Source of the DNA: Candidatus Aminicenantota bacterium
GTDB lineage: Bacteria; Acidobacteriota; Aminicenantia; Aminicenantales; Aminicenantaceae
Length of the DNA: 25,928 nt
Direction: 5' to 3'
NCBI GenBank assembly: GCA_013139435.1
Contig: WTAW01000233.1
Span: 1-25,928, forward strand
This document shows positions 8,191 through 16,988 of this stretch, one piece after another; the first letter of the stretch is position 1, and each line of letters begins with the position of its first letter. The position numbers were made by a program, and so were the translations under genes. The notes beneath the pieces were generated by a model that saw nothing but the letters and a program-made list of their open reading frames with translations, had not been told where the DNA came from and did not search any database.

Positions 8191-8219
8191 TTGCAGGGGG
8201 GAATTCAATTTTTTAAAAT
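8191..8219 (+). promoter_or_regulatory. Putative sigma70 promoter of the 53-aa ORF
   Basis: TTGCAG (8191-8196), a 17-bp spacer and TAAAAT (8214-8219, five of six) point toward the small ORF at 8262. Transcription would begin near 8226 and the leader of about 36 nt carries the GGAGGA ribosome binding site. Called by eye. Confidence 0.45.
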
Positions 8220-8261
8220 TCGCGTCGACTAAAAATATGCTTTAAACACGGAGGATTTGCC

Positions 8262-8423
8262 TTGAAGGAATATATGGAAAAGAAGGGATCAAAAATTCTC
8301 AATGTCAAAGATGAGAAGGAATTTTACTCTTTGATCGAAGAGAGGCTGGAAGAACAGGGGTTCGAGGTTTTCGAAACATCACCACCGATTTCTAGAGAAA
8401 TTGAATACGTCAGGTTCTTCTAA
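8262..8423 (+). CDS. Small protein of 53 aa, unknown function
   Basis: An ORF of 53 codons starts with TTG at 8262 and ends with TAA at 8421-8423. It is preceded by a near-perfect Shine-Dalgarno GGAGGA (8250-8255) with 6-nt spacing and by a promoter-like TTGCAG-17-TAAAAT. An internal ATG at 8274 is an alternative start without a comparable site. The product is soluble and charged (MKEYMEKKGSKILNVKDEKE at the start), with a predicted helix around FYSLIEERLEEQGFEVFE and a C-terminus EIEYVRFF. There is no signal peptide, membrane helix or metal motif. I do not recognise a family. It stands divergent from the sigma/anti-sigma pair and converges on ftsK 36 nt away. The good translation signals make a real gene likely; its role is open. 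Confidence 0.6.
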   Translation: MKEYMEKKGSKILNVKDEKEFYSLIEERLEEQGFEVFETSPPISREIEYVRFF

Positions 8424-8459
8424 CCTGAATAGTTCAGACTGGTTCCCATCCAGACAAAG

Positions 8460-10772
8460 TTATTCGTTATTCGAAATTTTGTTGAGATAGCTCTGCGGGT
8501 CGACAATAATCTCTCTCGGTTTGCTCCCCTCGGAAGGTCCGACAATACCCTCGTGCTCCATCTGATCAATGATCCGTGCAGCCCTGGCATAACCCAGCCT
8601 AAGTTTTCTCTGGAGGTAAGAGGCAGAGGCTTGCCCTGTGAGAAGCACAAGCTCCACGGCTTTGTCATAGAGTGTGTCTTTCTCTCCGAAATCCTGCTCC
8701 ACATGACCAGCAGGACTTTTCAAAACCTTGACGATGCGTTCGTCATAAGTGGGTTCGCCCTGTTCCTTGACGAATTTTGTGAGACTGGTGACCTCTGGGA
8801 GGGATATGAAGGCACAGTGGAGTCGGATGACACGGGGATAATTCGGAGGCATGAAGAGCATATCTCCCTGTCCCAGGAGTTTATCTGCCCCTGGCCCGTC
8901 GATGATAATGCGTGAATCTACTTTTGCAGGAACACGGAAGGCGATCCGGCAGGAAAAGTTATTCTTGATGGTTCCGGTGATGACATCTATAGAGGGCCGT
9001 TGTGTTGCCATCACAAGATGGATCCCTACAGCGCGTGCGAGCTGCGCCAGTCGGGCGATACATTTTTCGACTTCTTCTGCGCCGACCATCATCAATTCGG
9101 CCAATTCATCGATGATGATGACGATGTAGGGAAGAGGCTTGAGGTTTTCCCTTTCTTCTGGGGTTAACTTCCCTTCCTGTTCCTTAAGGATCCGTTTCAT
9201 CTTTTGATTGTACTGTTCGATATTCCTGACTTTTTGGGAGCCGAGAGTATGGTAGCGCTCTTCCATCTTGTAGACAGCATCGATCAGGATCGAACCGGCC
9301 TTTTTGGGATCTTTAACCACAGGACACAACAGGTGGGGCATTCCGTCGTAATGGGTGAATTCCAGCCTTTTCGGATCAACAAGAATGATCTTAACCTCTT
9401 CGGGTGTGGCCTTGTAGAGGATGCTTGCGATGATCGCGTTCAGAGCGACGCTTTTCCCTGTGCCTGTCGCTCCACCGATGAGCAGATGAGGCATGACTGC
9501 CAAATCTGTAAGATAATTTTCCCCGTGGATTGTTTTCCCCAGAGCGATCGTGAGTTTGGACGGTGAGTTCCGGAAAGAGTCGGATTCGATAAGGTCTCTG
9601 ATTTTTATGATCTCTCGTCTGTTGTTGGGAACTTCAATCCCTAGAGATGACTTGCCGGGGATTCTCTGGATCCTCACGGATTCAGCCGCCAGAGCCATGG
9701 AGAGCTCTTCTGAACGGCTGGCCACCTGACTGACTTTGACACCGGGATGAGGATAGTATTCGTAGGTGGTGACGATGGGGCCTGGGTGGTATTCTCTGAC
9801 TTCACCCTCTACCCGAAACTCCAGCAGTTTCTCCTCTATAACCTGCTTTTTTTGAAACAATTCATTCTTGTCCAGTTTTTCCGCTTCTTTTCCAGGCTCG
9901 AGGAGGTTGTATGGGGGGAAATGATAGGCTCCTTTTTTCCCCAGCTCTGGGAAGAGGAGTTTTTCTGGTTTCTTGGGCTTTTCCACTTTGACCGGAATGG
10001 ATTTTACCTTGGCTTCTTTTCGCCTTTTCTTCCATCTCTCTTTTTTTGGAATCTCCTCGTCTTTTTCGGCGTTATCTTCCTCTATGGGAGTGGAGTACTT
10101 GGCATTGACCCGTTGGCGCATCCTTTTGCGCTTCTTTTCCTTCTGGTAGTGCGTGATACGTATCCTCATCTCCTTGAAAAGAAATCGGAAGAATTGCCCG
10201 AAGAGATCGAATATCTTCCCTATAGAAAGATGAGTGGAGAATAAGAGAAACAGAAGGAGCAGACCACCGAGGATGAGAACAGATCCCGCATGGTTAAAAT
10301 ATTTAACCAGCAGAGATGATACCAGTGTGCCGAGTAGTCCTCCGGCAGGAATTTCAGCCCCTCTCCATTCCGGATCGTGGAAGAGCAAGAATAGGAGGGC
10401 GCACAGGATAAGCAGGAGGAAAAGGATCCCCATCGATTTGAGGGGGAGGCGTCTCTCGACTGGCGCACGGAACATCTGTATCCCGAGGTATAGCAGAGCG
10501 AAGGGAAAGATAAAAGCGGCAAAACCCGCAAGCTGGAGAAGGGCCTCGGCAACTGAGGCGCCAACTCTACCGGCATAGTTCTGGATCTTTTGGCTGCTGG
10601 TGGAGACAGATGCCCAGGATGGGTCCTGTGAATGATAACTGAGCAAGCTGACTATAAAAAAAGCGGCCAGAAAAATGGATAAGATCCCCAGAATCTCTGA
10701 CGAGCTCACCCCTTTCTTTTTTTTGGGCTTACGGAGAGAGGTAGGGGATGTTTTCTTTTTTTTCTTACTCAT
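8460..10772 (-). CDS. ftsK: FtsK/SpoIIIE-type DNA translocase
   Basis: FtsK pumps DNA through the closing septum during division. The 770-aa protein has a lysine-rich start (MSKKKKK), four hydrophobic segments within about the first 190 residues, a charged linker, and the motor domain. Walker A GATGTGKS is at 434-441 and Walker B IIIDELAELMM has D555/E556. FtsK hallmarks VDPKRLEF, ATQRPSIDVITG and DKLLGQGDMLF follow. A winged-helix gamma domain (about 690-760, with YLQRKLRLGYARAARIID) ends the protein. I place the start at ATG 10772, not the longer frame to 10880, because an extended -10 box lies 7 nt upstream of this ATG. There is no Shine-Dalgarno site; the mRNA would be leaderless. Converges with the small ORF. 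Confidence 0.96.
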   Translation of the reverse strand: MSKKKKKTSPTSLRKPKKKKGVSSSEILGILSIFLAAFFIVSLLSYHSQDPSWASVSTSSQKIQNYAGRVGASVAEALLQLAGFAAFIFPFALLYLGIQMFRAPVERRLPLKSMGILFLLLILCALLFLLFHDPEWRGAEIPAGGLLGTLVSSLLVKYFNHAGSVLILGGLLLLFLLFSTHLSIGKIFDLFGQFFRFLFKEMRIRITHYQKEKKRKRMRQRVNAKYSTPIEEDNAEKDEEIPKKERWKKRRKEAKVKSIPVKVEKPKKPEKLLFPELGKKGAYHFPPYNLLEPGKEAEKLDKNELFQKKQVIEEKLLEFRVEGEVREYHPGPIVTTYEYYPHPGVKVSQVASRSEELSMALAAESVRIQRIPGKSSLGIEVPNNRREIIKIRDLIESDSFRNSPSKLTIALGKTIHGENYLTDLAVMPHLLIGGATGTGKSVALNAIIASILYKATPEEVKIILVDPKRLEFTHYDGMPHLLCPVVKDPKKAGSILIDAVYKMEERYHTLGSQKVRNIEQYNQKMKRILKEQEGKLTPEERENLKPLPYIVIIIDELAELMMVGAEEVEKCIARLAQLARAVGIHLVMATQRPSIDVITGTIKNNFSCRIAFRVPAKVDSRIIIDGPGADKLLGQGDMLFMPPNYPRVIRLHCAFISLPEVTSLTKFVKEQGEPTYDERIVKVLKSPAGHVEQDFGEKDTLYDKAVELVLLTGQASASYLQRKLRLGYARAARIIDQMEHEGIVGPSEGSKPREIIVDPQSYLNKISNNE

Positions 10773-10779
10773 TGCGGAA

Positions 10780-10808
10780 ATTATAGCACATTTGGAGTAC
10801 GAACTGAA
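10780..10808 (-). promoter_or_regulatory. Extended -10 promoter of ftsK (leaderless)
   Basis: TGCTATAAT (10788-10780, minus strand) is a perfect TGn-TATAAT extended -10. The -35 position, 17 bp upstream, is TTCAGT (10808-10803), only a weak match, which an extended -10 can compensate for. Seven nucleotides separate the -10 box from the ATG, so transcription would begin at or next to the A of the start codon. Confidence 0.6.
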
Positions 10809-10919
10809 TGAAAGGTAATGTCGAGAATGTGCTCCTACTTTATGTGGCAAAAAGACAAATGATAGGATAGTGATGAGCACTATCTGAAGAAAGGCAAGTC
10901 ATCATGTTCGGGATTTAAA

Positions 10920-10948
10920 TTGCAAATATCATGCGTGTATGGTATAAA
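10920..10948 (+). promoter_or_regulatory. Sigma70 promoter of the propeller/SGNH operon, very short leader
   Basis: TTGCAA (10920-10925), 17 bp, then TGG-TATAAA (10940-10948, extended -10 with five of six matches). Expected transcription start near 10955, about 8 nt before the ATG at 10963. No Shine-Dalgarno site fits in that leader. It is divergent from the ftsK promoter, about 110 bp away. Confidence 0.55.
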
Positions 10949-10962
10949 ATCTGGTCTATACA

Positions 10963-13074
10963 ATGTGCAATAAAATTGGATCTTTTCTACTTCTGTGCCT
11001 GGTATCATGTCTAGCAGGCACGAGTCTAGAGGCACATGTTGAGAGAAAAAGCATCCGAGGAAGATCCGCACAGCCATTGTTGAATCAAAAGGGAGAATTG
11101 AGGCTTGTTTATAAAAATCCTGATAATGGACTTAGCTTTGCTATCTGGAATGATACGAGCGGCGATTACTCAGATCATGCGGTCCTGAGGGATCAAGACA
11201 TATCTTCACCAGCGATAAAAAAGAACAATCGGGGAGAAATTTGGGTTGTCTGGGAGAAGGAATCGTTTGCAAAGAATGACATTTATTGTGGGAAACTCTT
11301 CCAAGATCAAGTTGTATACATTGAACCTGTGAACAATTGGGAGGCCTTCCATCACTCTCCGGATTTTGACTTTGATAAAGAGCAAAACTTGTGGATCACG
11401 TGGGTTAGCTATTCGGATTCTGGAACCAGTGTGTTAGCGAAAAACGTGACGACGAAGCAGACGTGGATTCTGCACTCACCTGGTATCAAAGGAGCCCATG
11501 ACCCAAAAATTGTCGTTGACGCAGCCAATAATATCTGGGTTTTCTGGGTGGGAGCTACAACCAGCCGAGATGAGATTTTCTACAGTATCTTTAGGGGAGC
11601 GGAATGGAGCCTTCCGCAAGAATTAAATAAAAATAACGCCGTTCCCCATGTTTTTCCAGATGTGAATTTGGGGCCTGAAGGATTTCCTCGGGTTGTTTGG
11701 TCCGAGTATGACGGAAATGATTATGAGATCTTCTATACATCCTGGAATGGCGAAAGGTGGTCAGGAGAGGAAAGAATAACTGATAATGGCGAATCTGATT
11801 CCCAACCTGTAGTTTCTCATATTTCAGGGTCTGTGCCCATTGTCGTCTGGAGTAAATCGCTCAAAATGGGGAGCGGAATATTCTATAAATACAGGCGCGG
11901 AGCAGAATGGAGCCCTGAAAAAGAGTTATTCAAAAGCAATCTCGTAACAAATGTCTTTCCAAAGATTGCTGTTCTCGGTGATCGGATAGGTGTCACGTGG
12001 CAATCTGGAAATGAGATCAAGGCGGAAATTTTAACCTTCGCTCAGCTCGTAGAAAGACAAACTCAGAGAAATCAAGGGCTGATTGACAACATCCCAGTGA
12101 ATCCTAATCTTGACGAAAACGCTTATATTGGTTTTGGCAACAGCATCACTTATGGCATGATGGATTATAAAGATACTCCGCACTTGGGATATATCCCGAG
12201 ATTAGAATCCCTTCTTTATGAAAATTATGGCCTATCCCTAGTTATAAATGAGGGATGGGGTGGAGAAGTTACCGAGCAAGGATTAGCGAGAATGCCCAAC
12301 GTGATATACACGCACAAAGCAAGGTATCTTCTCTTGATGGAGGGGACCAATGATGTCGTATTCAGGCGGATCTCTATGGATACGGCAGCCTTTAACCTGA
12401 AAGAGATGATAAGAACCTGTCGCGATTATGGCGTTTTTGTTGTGCTCTCAACAATAATCCCAAGAGAGGATCATAGATGGTATAAGCCTTTTTTCAAGGA
12501 GCGAATATTTGAACTGAACAATAAAATCAGAGATCTGGCTGCAGAAGTCAAAGTTCCACTTGTTGATATGTTCGACATTTTTTTCAACCATCCTGCGGGA
12601 TGGAGGAATCTTTTGTCAAATGATAAAGTCCACCCAAGCATAAAAGGTTATATAGTTATGACGGAATCTTGGTTCGAGGAAATACAGACATTGCCTTTTC
12701 CTCCTTGTGGTGTAGAGGCGAATCGTGTCAGTGATCAAATTGTGGATTTTTTCCAGGAGGGCAATGTCGTTAAATGGAAGATCTCCCCCAAACTCTCAGA
12801 TGAGATCGGCTTTAAGGCCTATAAGATCTATAGAGTCGACTTCAGTGTAAAGCCTCTTTCAATCAAGCTTCTTAAAACTCTAAGCATTCGAGAATCAGAT
12901 GCCTCAGTGTTGGGATATCTTGATTTCCCGGGTCTTGAGGGATCCGGATATAAATATTTTGACATTAGTATTGAACATTCACATCTCTATAAATATGCGG
13001 TATCATTGGTTCGTGATGATAAAATTGAAGGACCACTCTCGGCCAGTACCCAAGACATAGCTCAGGAGGATTAG
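10963..13074 (+). CDS. Secreted seven-repeat propeller protein with SGNH/GDSL hydrolase domain, probable lipoprotein
   Basis: The N-terminus has a hydrophobic signal with a lipobox-like LVSC at Cys16; cleavage after SLEA by signal peptidase I is the alternative. Residues about 35-370 hold seven repeats with a [ILV]-x-W/Y core (AQPLL, SSPAI, HSPDF, HDPKI, VFPDV, SQPVV, VFPKI), consistent with a seven-bladed beta-propeller. Residues about 387-590 form an SGNH hydrolase: block I GNSIT with Ser394 (Asn replaces the usual Asp of GDS), Gly-rich WGG near 432-434, GTND with Asn463, and D-x-x-H with Asp554/His557. The last 110 residues look Fn3-like (YKIYR). SGNH enzymes are esterases or acyl-hydrolases; the substrate is unknown, perhaps acylated glycan. 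First gene of a two-gene operon; the next start follows 4 nt after its stop. The GNS variant, the fold call and the lipidation are inferences from motifs. Confidence 0.85.
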   Translation: MCNKIGSFLLLCLVSCLAGTSLEAHVERKSIRGRSAQPLLNQKGELRLVYKNPDNGLSFAIWNDTSGDYSDHAVLRDQDISSPAIKKNNRGEIWVVWEKESFAKNDIYCGKLFQDQVVYIEPVNNWEAFHHSPDFDFDKEQNLWITWVSYSDSGTSVLAKNVTTKQTWILHSPGIKGAHDPKIVVDAANNIWVFWVGATTSRDEIFYSIFRGAEWSLPQELNKNNAVPHVFPDVNLGPEGFPRVVWSEYDGNDYEIFYTSWNGERWSGEERITDNGESDSQPVVSHISGSVPIVVWSKSLKMGSGIFYKYRRGAEWSPEKELFKSNLVTNVFPKIAVLGDRIGVTWQSGNEIKAEILTFAQLVERQTQRNQGLIDNIPVNPNLDENAYIGFGNSITYGMMDYKDTPHLGYIPRLESLLYENYGLSLVINEGWGGEVTEQGLARMPNVIYTHKARYLLLMEGTNDVVFRRISMDTAAFNLKEMIRTCRDYGVFVVLSTIIPREDHRWYKPFFKERIFELNNKIRDLAAEVKVPLVDMFDIFFNHPAGWRNLLSNDKVHPSIKGYIVMTESWFEEIQTLPFPPCGVEANRVSDQIVDFFQEGNVVKWKISPKLSDEIGFKAYKIYRVDFSVKPLSIKLLKTLSIRESDASVLGYLDFPGLEGSGYKYFDISIEHSHLYKYAVSLVRDDKIEGPLSASTQDIAQED

Positions 13075-13078
13075 AAAA

Positions 13079-14446
13079 GTGAAAAAGATATTCAGTATAT
13101 TTCTAATTAGCGCCTTTATATTGTTTGCACTTGGCACTCCGGAAATATATGGAGGACAAGAAGATCAGGCTGTGTTGGAAAAACTCGATCTTAATAAAAC
13201 ATCAGATTTCTTGAAAGTCGTTATCGGTGTTTCTGGGGAATTCGGCTATCAGCATTTCGAGCTGAAAGAACCTTCGCGGCTTGTCGTTGAGATCTCACCT
13301 GTCGGAGAGATACGGGTCGATGAATCCTATGATATCAACGCTTTTGGAGTGAGGGCTGTTAGAACAGGGCGTTTTAAACCCGACACAGCTCGGATCGTGT
13401 TCGACCTAGTGGAGGCCCTTCCCTCTTATGAGATCATTCAAGTTGCCAACGGGATCGAAGTGGTGTTCCGCTGGGTGGAGGATGTTGATATAGTACCTCC
13501 TGTGACTGCAAGAGCTGTAGAACAAGAAGAAGCTCTTCAAGAGGAGGTAAAGAAAGAAAGCCATCTGAAGTCTATCTCGTACGGGAAAAGAGATGACCAA
13601 CTTAAGGTGGATATTCATATTGATGGGGATTTCTTCTACAGGACAGTAGAGCTCCGACACTTTTCACAGTTGATTTTGGATTTTTGGCCAGTCCCCATCC
13701 TCTCTGCTGAATCTTTGAAGAATATCAACCTTTCTGGAATGAAAGAAATAACTGTCCAGAAAACAGGGCCAGAAACAACGCGAATCGTCCTTGATTTTTC
13801 TGGGATGCTGTCATCATTCAAGATCGATAGGAGAGAAAACGGATTGAGCATATCGTTTCTTTCTGTCGAGGAACAGGTCATTGGACCCGCAGGAGTGATG
13901 CCTAAAAAAAAGATCGTTTATAAACCCATAGAAAACACAGCAGCGACTCTTACTTTCGGCGGATATGAAGTTTCTGACCAAGTTTATAATCAGATATACA
14001 GCGGAAACACACTCATATTTGGCTTTGAACTCTCGCGGATTTTTGCGCGTAATGGCAATCACAATTTTGGTGTTGTTGTGGGGGTAAACTATTACAAGGA
14101 CACGGGGAGTTCGACGTTGACCCAAGAAGAGTCGACATTCACTCTAATCCCATATTATTTTTGTGTCGAGTATTTGCTGAACCAGAAACAGGTCGTCCCT
14201 TTTGTGAGGGTTGGGCTGAATATCATGAACTATAAGGAAAAGAGTGCGGTCCATGAGGTATCGGGATCTTCGGTCGGCCCCCAAATTGCCTTGGGCATGT
14301 ACATCAAGATTCCAGATCTCGAGCAGCTGAGGTTAAAGTTTTATTTCAAGTGGATGGGCGCTACTGCCGAGGAAGAGGATGTGAGCCTTAACATTGGGGG
14401 GATTGAGGCCGGCATGGGAATAGCTTTCGGCTTCAATATTTTGTGA
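13079..14446 (+). CDS. Two AMIN domains fused to an outer-membrane beta-barrel
   Basis: A GTG start at 13079 is supported by AGGAGGA (13064-13070) 8 nt upstream, inside the end of the preceding gene. A signal peptide (residues 1 to about 25, KKIFSIFLISAFILFALG) is followed by two AMIN-like domains. These are about 30-125, containing SRLVVEISP and TARIVFDLVEALPSYEI, and about 160-262, containing SQLILDFWP and TTRIVLDFSG. AMIN domains in AmiC and PilQ bind peptidoglycan or target proteins to the envelope. The C-terminal 170 residues alternate polar and aromatic/hydrophobic residues in strands (NTLIFGFELSRIFA, HNFGVVVGVNYYKD, VPFVRVGLNIMNY, GMGIAFGFNIL), as in small outer-membrane barrels. So the protein probably links the outer membrane to the cell wall. 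It is not PilQ: no secretin domain. Domain calls come from sequence pattern only. Confidence 0.78.
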   Translation: MKKIFSIFLISAFILFALGTPEIYGGQEDQAVLEKLDLNKTSDFLKVVIGVSGEFGYQHFELKEPSRLVVEISPVGEIRVDESYDINAFGVRAVRTGRFKPDTARIVFDLVEALPSYEIIQVANGIEVVFRWVEDVDIVPPVTARAVEQEEALQEEVKKESHLKSISYGKRDDQLKVDIHIDGDFFYRTVELRHFSQLILDFWPVPILSAESLKNINLSGMKEITVQKTGPETTRIVLDFSGMLSSFKIDRRENGLSISFLSVEEQVIGPAGVMPKKKIVYKPIENTAATLTFGGYEVSDQVYNQIYSGNTLIFGFELSRIFARNGNHNFGVVVGVNYYKDTGSSTLTQEESTFTLIPYYFCVEYLLNQKQVVPFVRVGLNIMNYKEKSAVHEVSGSSVGPQIALGMYIKIPDLEQLRLKFYFKWMGATAEEEDVSLNIGGIEAGMGIAFGFNIL

Positions 14447-14489
14447 AATGGGATGAGCCAAATAGGTTAGCCCGCCCGGTTGTTTTCGG

Positions 14490-16664
14490 TTATTTTTCCA
14501 CGCGTGAATTCGAAAGCTTGCTTTCCGCTCCATTTTCACAGACAGATGTTAGTGCGTAACTGTATTTCTCATCAAAAGGCAAATTTCGATCCCAGAATTC
14601 AAAAGCTTTTTCAAGATCCTCAAAGACGCGCACATAACTGGTTTTTTTCTCTTCCGCTTTCTTGCGGTAGATCGAATACTTAGCAACATTTACGGGGTCG
14701 TTCAAAGGATTTCTTTTCCATTTCATGCGGTTGATTTTTTCACTAAAGTACAATCCCTCGTTGAGTACTGTCCTAAGATTCATGTTGATCGGAGGAAACA
14801 CATATTCCTCATAAGTGGAAAATGAAGGTTCGCATTCTCTGTTGTTTTTGTCCACGGCTGAGAGGCGGTAGACATATTTTTTTCCTGTTGGAAGGTTGTT
14901 ATCGTGATAGGTATTAACGCTTCCTGAAACTGTCTTGATCTCTTTATATGCTGTGTCTCCCTCTTCTTTTCGATAGATTTTGTAATTTTTGACAGTGGAG
15001 TCATTCCTCGGATTCCTTTTCCATGTAATGATGTTGATTTTTTTTGTTTTTGTATCATCAAGGGCAGATTCCGTAGAGAGGCTGACGGGAGGATAAACAA
15101 GGGGCTCGGACACTTCGTTGGAATGGTCGCTTTCCTCACCATCATTGTTGAGAGTCGTGATAACATATGAGTATTTATAATTGACTGATAAAGTCCTTTC
15201 TTCAAACCTAGAAGTGCTCTTATCGACCGTTGTACGGAGTTTGTAAGCACTCACGCCGTGGGAGACCAGTTTCCTGTAGATTTTGTAACTTTTGACGGAT
15301 TCATTGTCATTAGCTGAGTTCTTTTTCCAGGTCACGATATTCTTCTTTTTGTCCGGTGAGCCATCCAGGGCCGTGTTGATGCGCACGTTGAGTGGAGGGT
15401 AGAGAACGCTGATGATCTGACCGAGCTCTTTGGTGCTGACATACCAGATATTATATCCGCCCGAAGAATTGTCGGAATACACGATATGAACCTCACCCGA
15501 CTGATCGACATACAGATCAGGGGTCACAGATTCGGAGGAATTTTTTGTTATAGCTGAAGTCGCAGACCATTTGCCGTCTTGGGAGTATACGAAATAAATC
15601 TGCCATTTTCCTCCTGTACGCTCTTGCCACACGACATAGACATCTCCGGAGTTTCTATCCACTGCGATCCGGGGGAGGTAGGACTTCGTTGGAGTGTTTG
15701 AGACATTTCGTCTATCTCCCCACGTGCCATTGATCCTGCTCCTGACATAGATCTCTCGATTCCCCCCCTTATTCTGTATCCAGGAAATATGGATATTTCC
15801 CTTATTGTCCACAGCGATATCGGGTTCACACCAATCCTCATTGGAATCTCCGGATATGGAAATGGCTGAGGTCCATGAATTTAAATTAGTCGGGTTGGAA
15901 TTGCTGGAATACCAGACGACAGAGGAACCTTTACGGCGTTTGATCCAGATCAGGTGTGCTCTTCCGTTGCCGTCGACATCGATTTCTGGTGTGTAAGTCC
16001 CATTGTCTACAGACAAAGCCCTGGCGCGACTCCAACTGCCGCCGCTCTTGTAGGTGAAATAAAGGTGCCATCTGTCGGGTGTATAAATGTCATCATACCA
16101 GACAGAGTAACAGTTGTTGTTCGTGGGGCTCGTTGCTATTGAAGGACAGGCCGATCCCCCTGAATCGGGCTCGGCTGTGTTGGAAATATTCAAGCTTCGT
16201 AGCCACTGATTGTCGGTATACTGTTTGTAAAAGACCTCGTAATTGGGATAATCCGAAATGGCTGTCAAGACATAGTGGAGTCGTCCTGCTGTGTCTATCG
16301 CAAAATCCGGCCAGGGACCCGATCCACCGATTTTTATATCCGAGGATGTGTTCACCGGATTTCCCCAACTGTCTCCCCTATTGGTGTTGTAAAAGACATG
16401 CCTCTTTCCTCCTATTCCCTCTGACCAGATCACGTAGGCTGACCCTCCCGAATCCGCCACAACCAGCGGAGTGGAAGAGGGGGCTCCCGAGTTGGAAATT
16501 TTAATGGGGGTAGGAAGTCCATTCTGGGTATTCATGGTTTGAGCCAGTGTTTCGCTTTCTTCAACGATTGGATCCTCGAGAAGGGCACCTCCAAAGATGA
16601 GAACAGGGATGAACAGCAATACAGTCACGGGTATTAAGTTATAAGTCCTGTTTTTTTTGGGCAT
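14490..16664 (-). CDS. Secreted seven-repeat propeller with three C-terminal fibronectin-III-like domains
   Basis: This 724-aa protein has an N-terminal signal helix (about 10-28, IPVTVLLFIPVLIFGGALL) and no lipobox. Seven repeats follow (about 55-415): STPLVVAD, GPWPDFAID, ACPSIAT, YTPEIDVD, CEPDIAVD, YLPRIAVD and VTPDLYVD, each with a VYVVW-like strand. They predict a seven-bladed propeller. Asp-box motifs (SxDxGxTW) are not clean. Three Fn3-like domains of about 100 residues end the protein (about 423-525, 526-624, 625-724); each opens with YPP or FPP and carries the pattern W-K-(K/R)-N ... N-D ... Y-x-I-Y-R-K. A GGAG site lies upstream of ATG 16664. It is a clear paralog of the 23795-25666 protein, which has two Fn3 units. 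It is probably exported or surface-bound; ligand unknown. Converges with the AMIN/barrel gene. Confidence 0.85.
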   Translation of the reverse strand: MPKKNRTYNLIPVTVLLFIPVLIFGGALLEDPIVEESETLAQTMNTQNGLPTPIKISNSGAPSSTPLVVADSGGSAYVIWSEGIGGKRHVFYNTNRGDSWGNPVNTSSDIKIGGSGPWPDFAIDTAGRLHYVLTAISDYPNYEVFYKQYTDNQWLRSLNISNTAEPDSGGSACPSIATSPTNNNCYSVWYDDIYTPDRWHLYFTYKSGGSWSRARALSVDNGTYTPEIDVDGNGRAHLIWIKRRKGSSVVWYSSNSNPTNLNSWTSAISISGDSNEDWCEPDIAVDNKGNIHISWIQNKGGNREIYVRSRINGTWGDRRNVSNTPTKSYLPRIAVDRNSGDVYVVWQERTGGKWQIYFVYSQDGKWSATSAITKNSSESVTPDLYVDQSGEVHIVYSDNSSGGYNIWYVSTKELGQIISVLYPPLNVRINTALDGSPDKKKNIVTWKKNSANDNESVKSYKIYRKLVSHGVSAYKLRTTVDKSTSRFEERTLSVNYKYSYVITTLNNDGEESDHSNEVSEPLVYPPVSLSTESALDDTKTKKINIITWKRNPRNDSTVKNYKIYRKEEGDTAYKEIKTVSGSVNTYHDNNLPTGKKYVYRLSAVDKNNRECEPSFSTYEEYVFPPINMNLRTVLNEGLYFSEKINRMKWKRNPLNDPVNVAKYSIYRKKAEEKKTSYVRVFEDLEKAFEFWDRNLPFDEKYSYALTSVCENGAESKLSNSRVEK

Positions 16665-16988
16665 TTGTCTTTCTCCAAAATATTTTCGGACAAGGAAAGT
16701 AGTTTGCTAATATTGTCATTTAAGTAAATTAAAATTCAGCTCTATTTACACTAAGTGATTCTGGCTACTAGGTCAAGTGCCTTTAAGGGTGAAATTGGGG
16801 ATGAGATATCCATCCCAATCAGCTAATCGTTCTGGGTAGAGAGAAGGTGTTGTGCCAGAGAATGGGACCATCGGGCGCAATAGTTTTTGATGGGGGTGTA
16901 ACGTCTTTTCGTGCAGTTGGTTGAAATTCCACACCTCAATACTTACAATATAGCGACAAGAGGACTCGTGAGATTTTAGGAGAGAACA
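16665..16988. other. Divergent intergenic region of 324 bp
   Basis: The region separates the divergent propeller/Fn3 and GT-C genes. The half next to 16664 is AT-rich and shows no promoter I would defend. The other half is more mixed and contains the promoter at 16921-16949. A minus-strand frame from 17009 to 16773 overlaps the GT-C start, has no ribosome binding site and looks like chance. No RNA gene or repeat was recognised. Confidence 0.5.
16921..16949 (+). promoter_or_regulatory. Putative sigma70 promoter of the GT-C-like gene
   Basis: TTGAAA (16921-16926), a 17-bp spacer and TACAAT (16944-16949, five of six). The expected start near 16956 gives a leader of about 33 nt that includes the AGGAG site before the TTG start at 16989. 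Confidence 0.5.

Noticed and set aside
10773..10880. 36-residue N-terminal extension of FtsK
   Set aside because: The extension would be read across the extended -10 box, and its sequence (HKVGAHSRHYLSFSSYSK) is unlike FtsK starts. MSKKKKK at 10772 is typical.
14447..14489. Terminator between the AMIN/barrel gene and the convergent propeller gene
   Set aside because: Only very short complementary stretches were found, with no stable stem on either strand.
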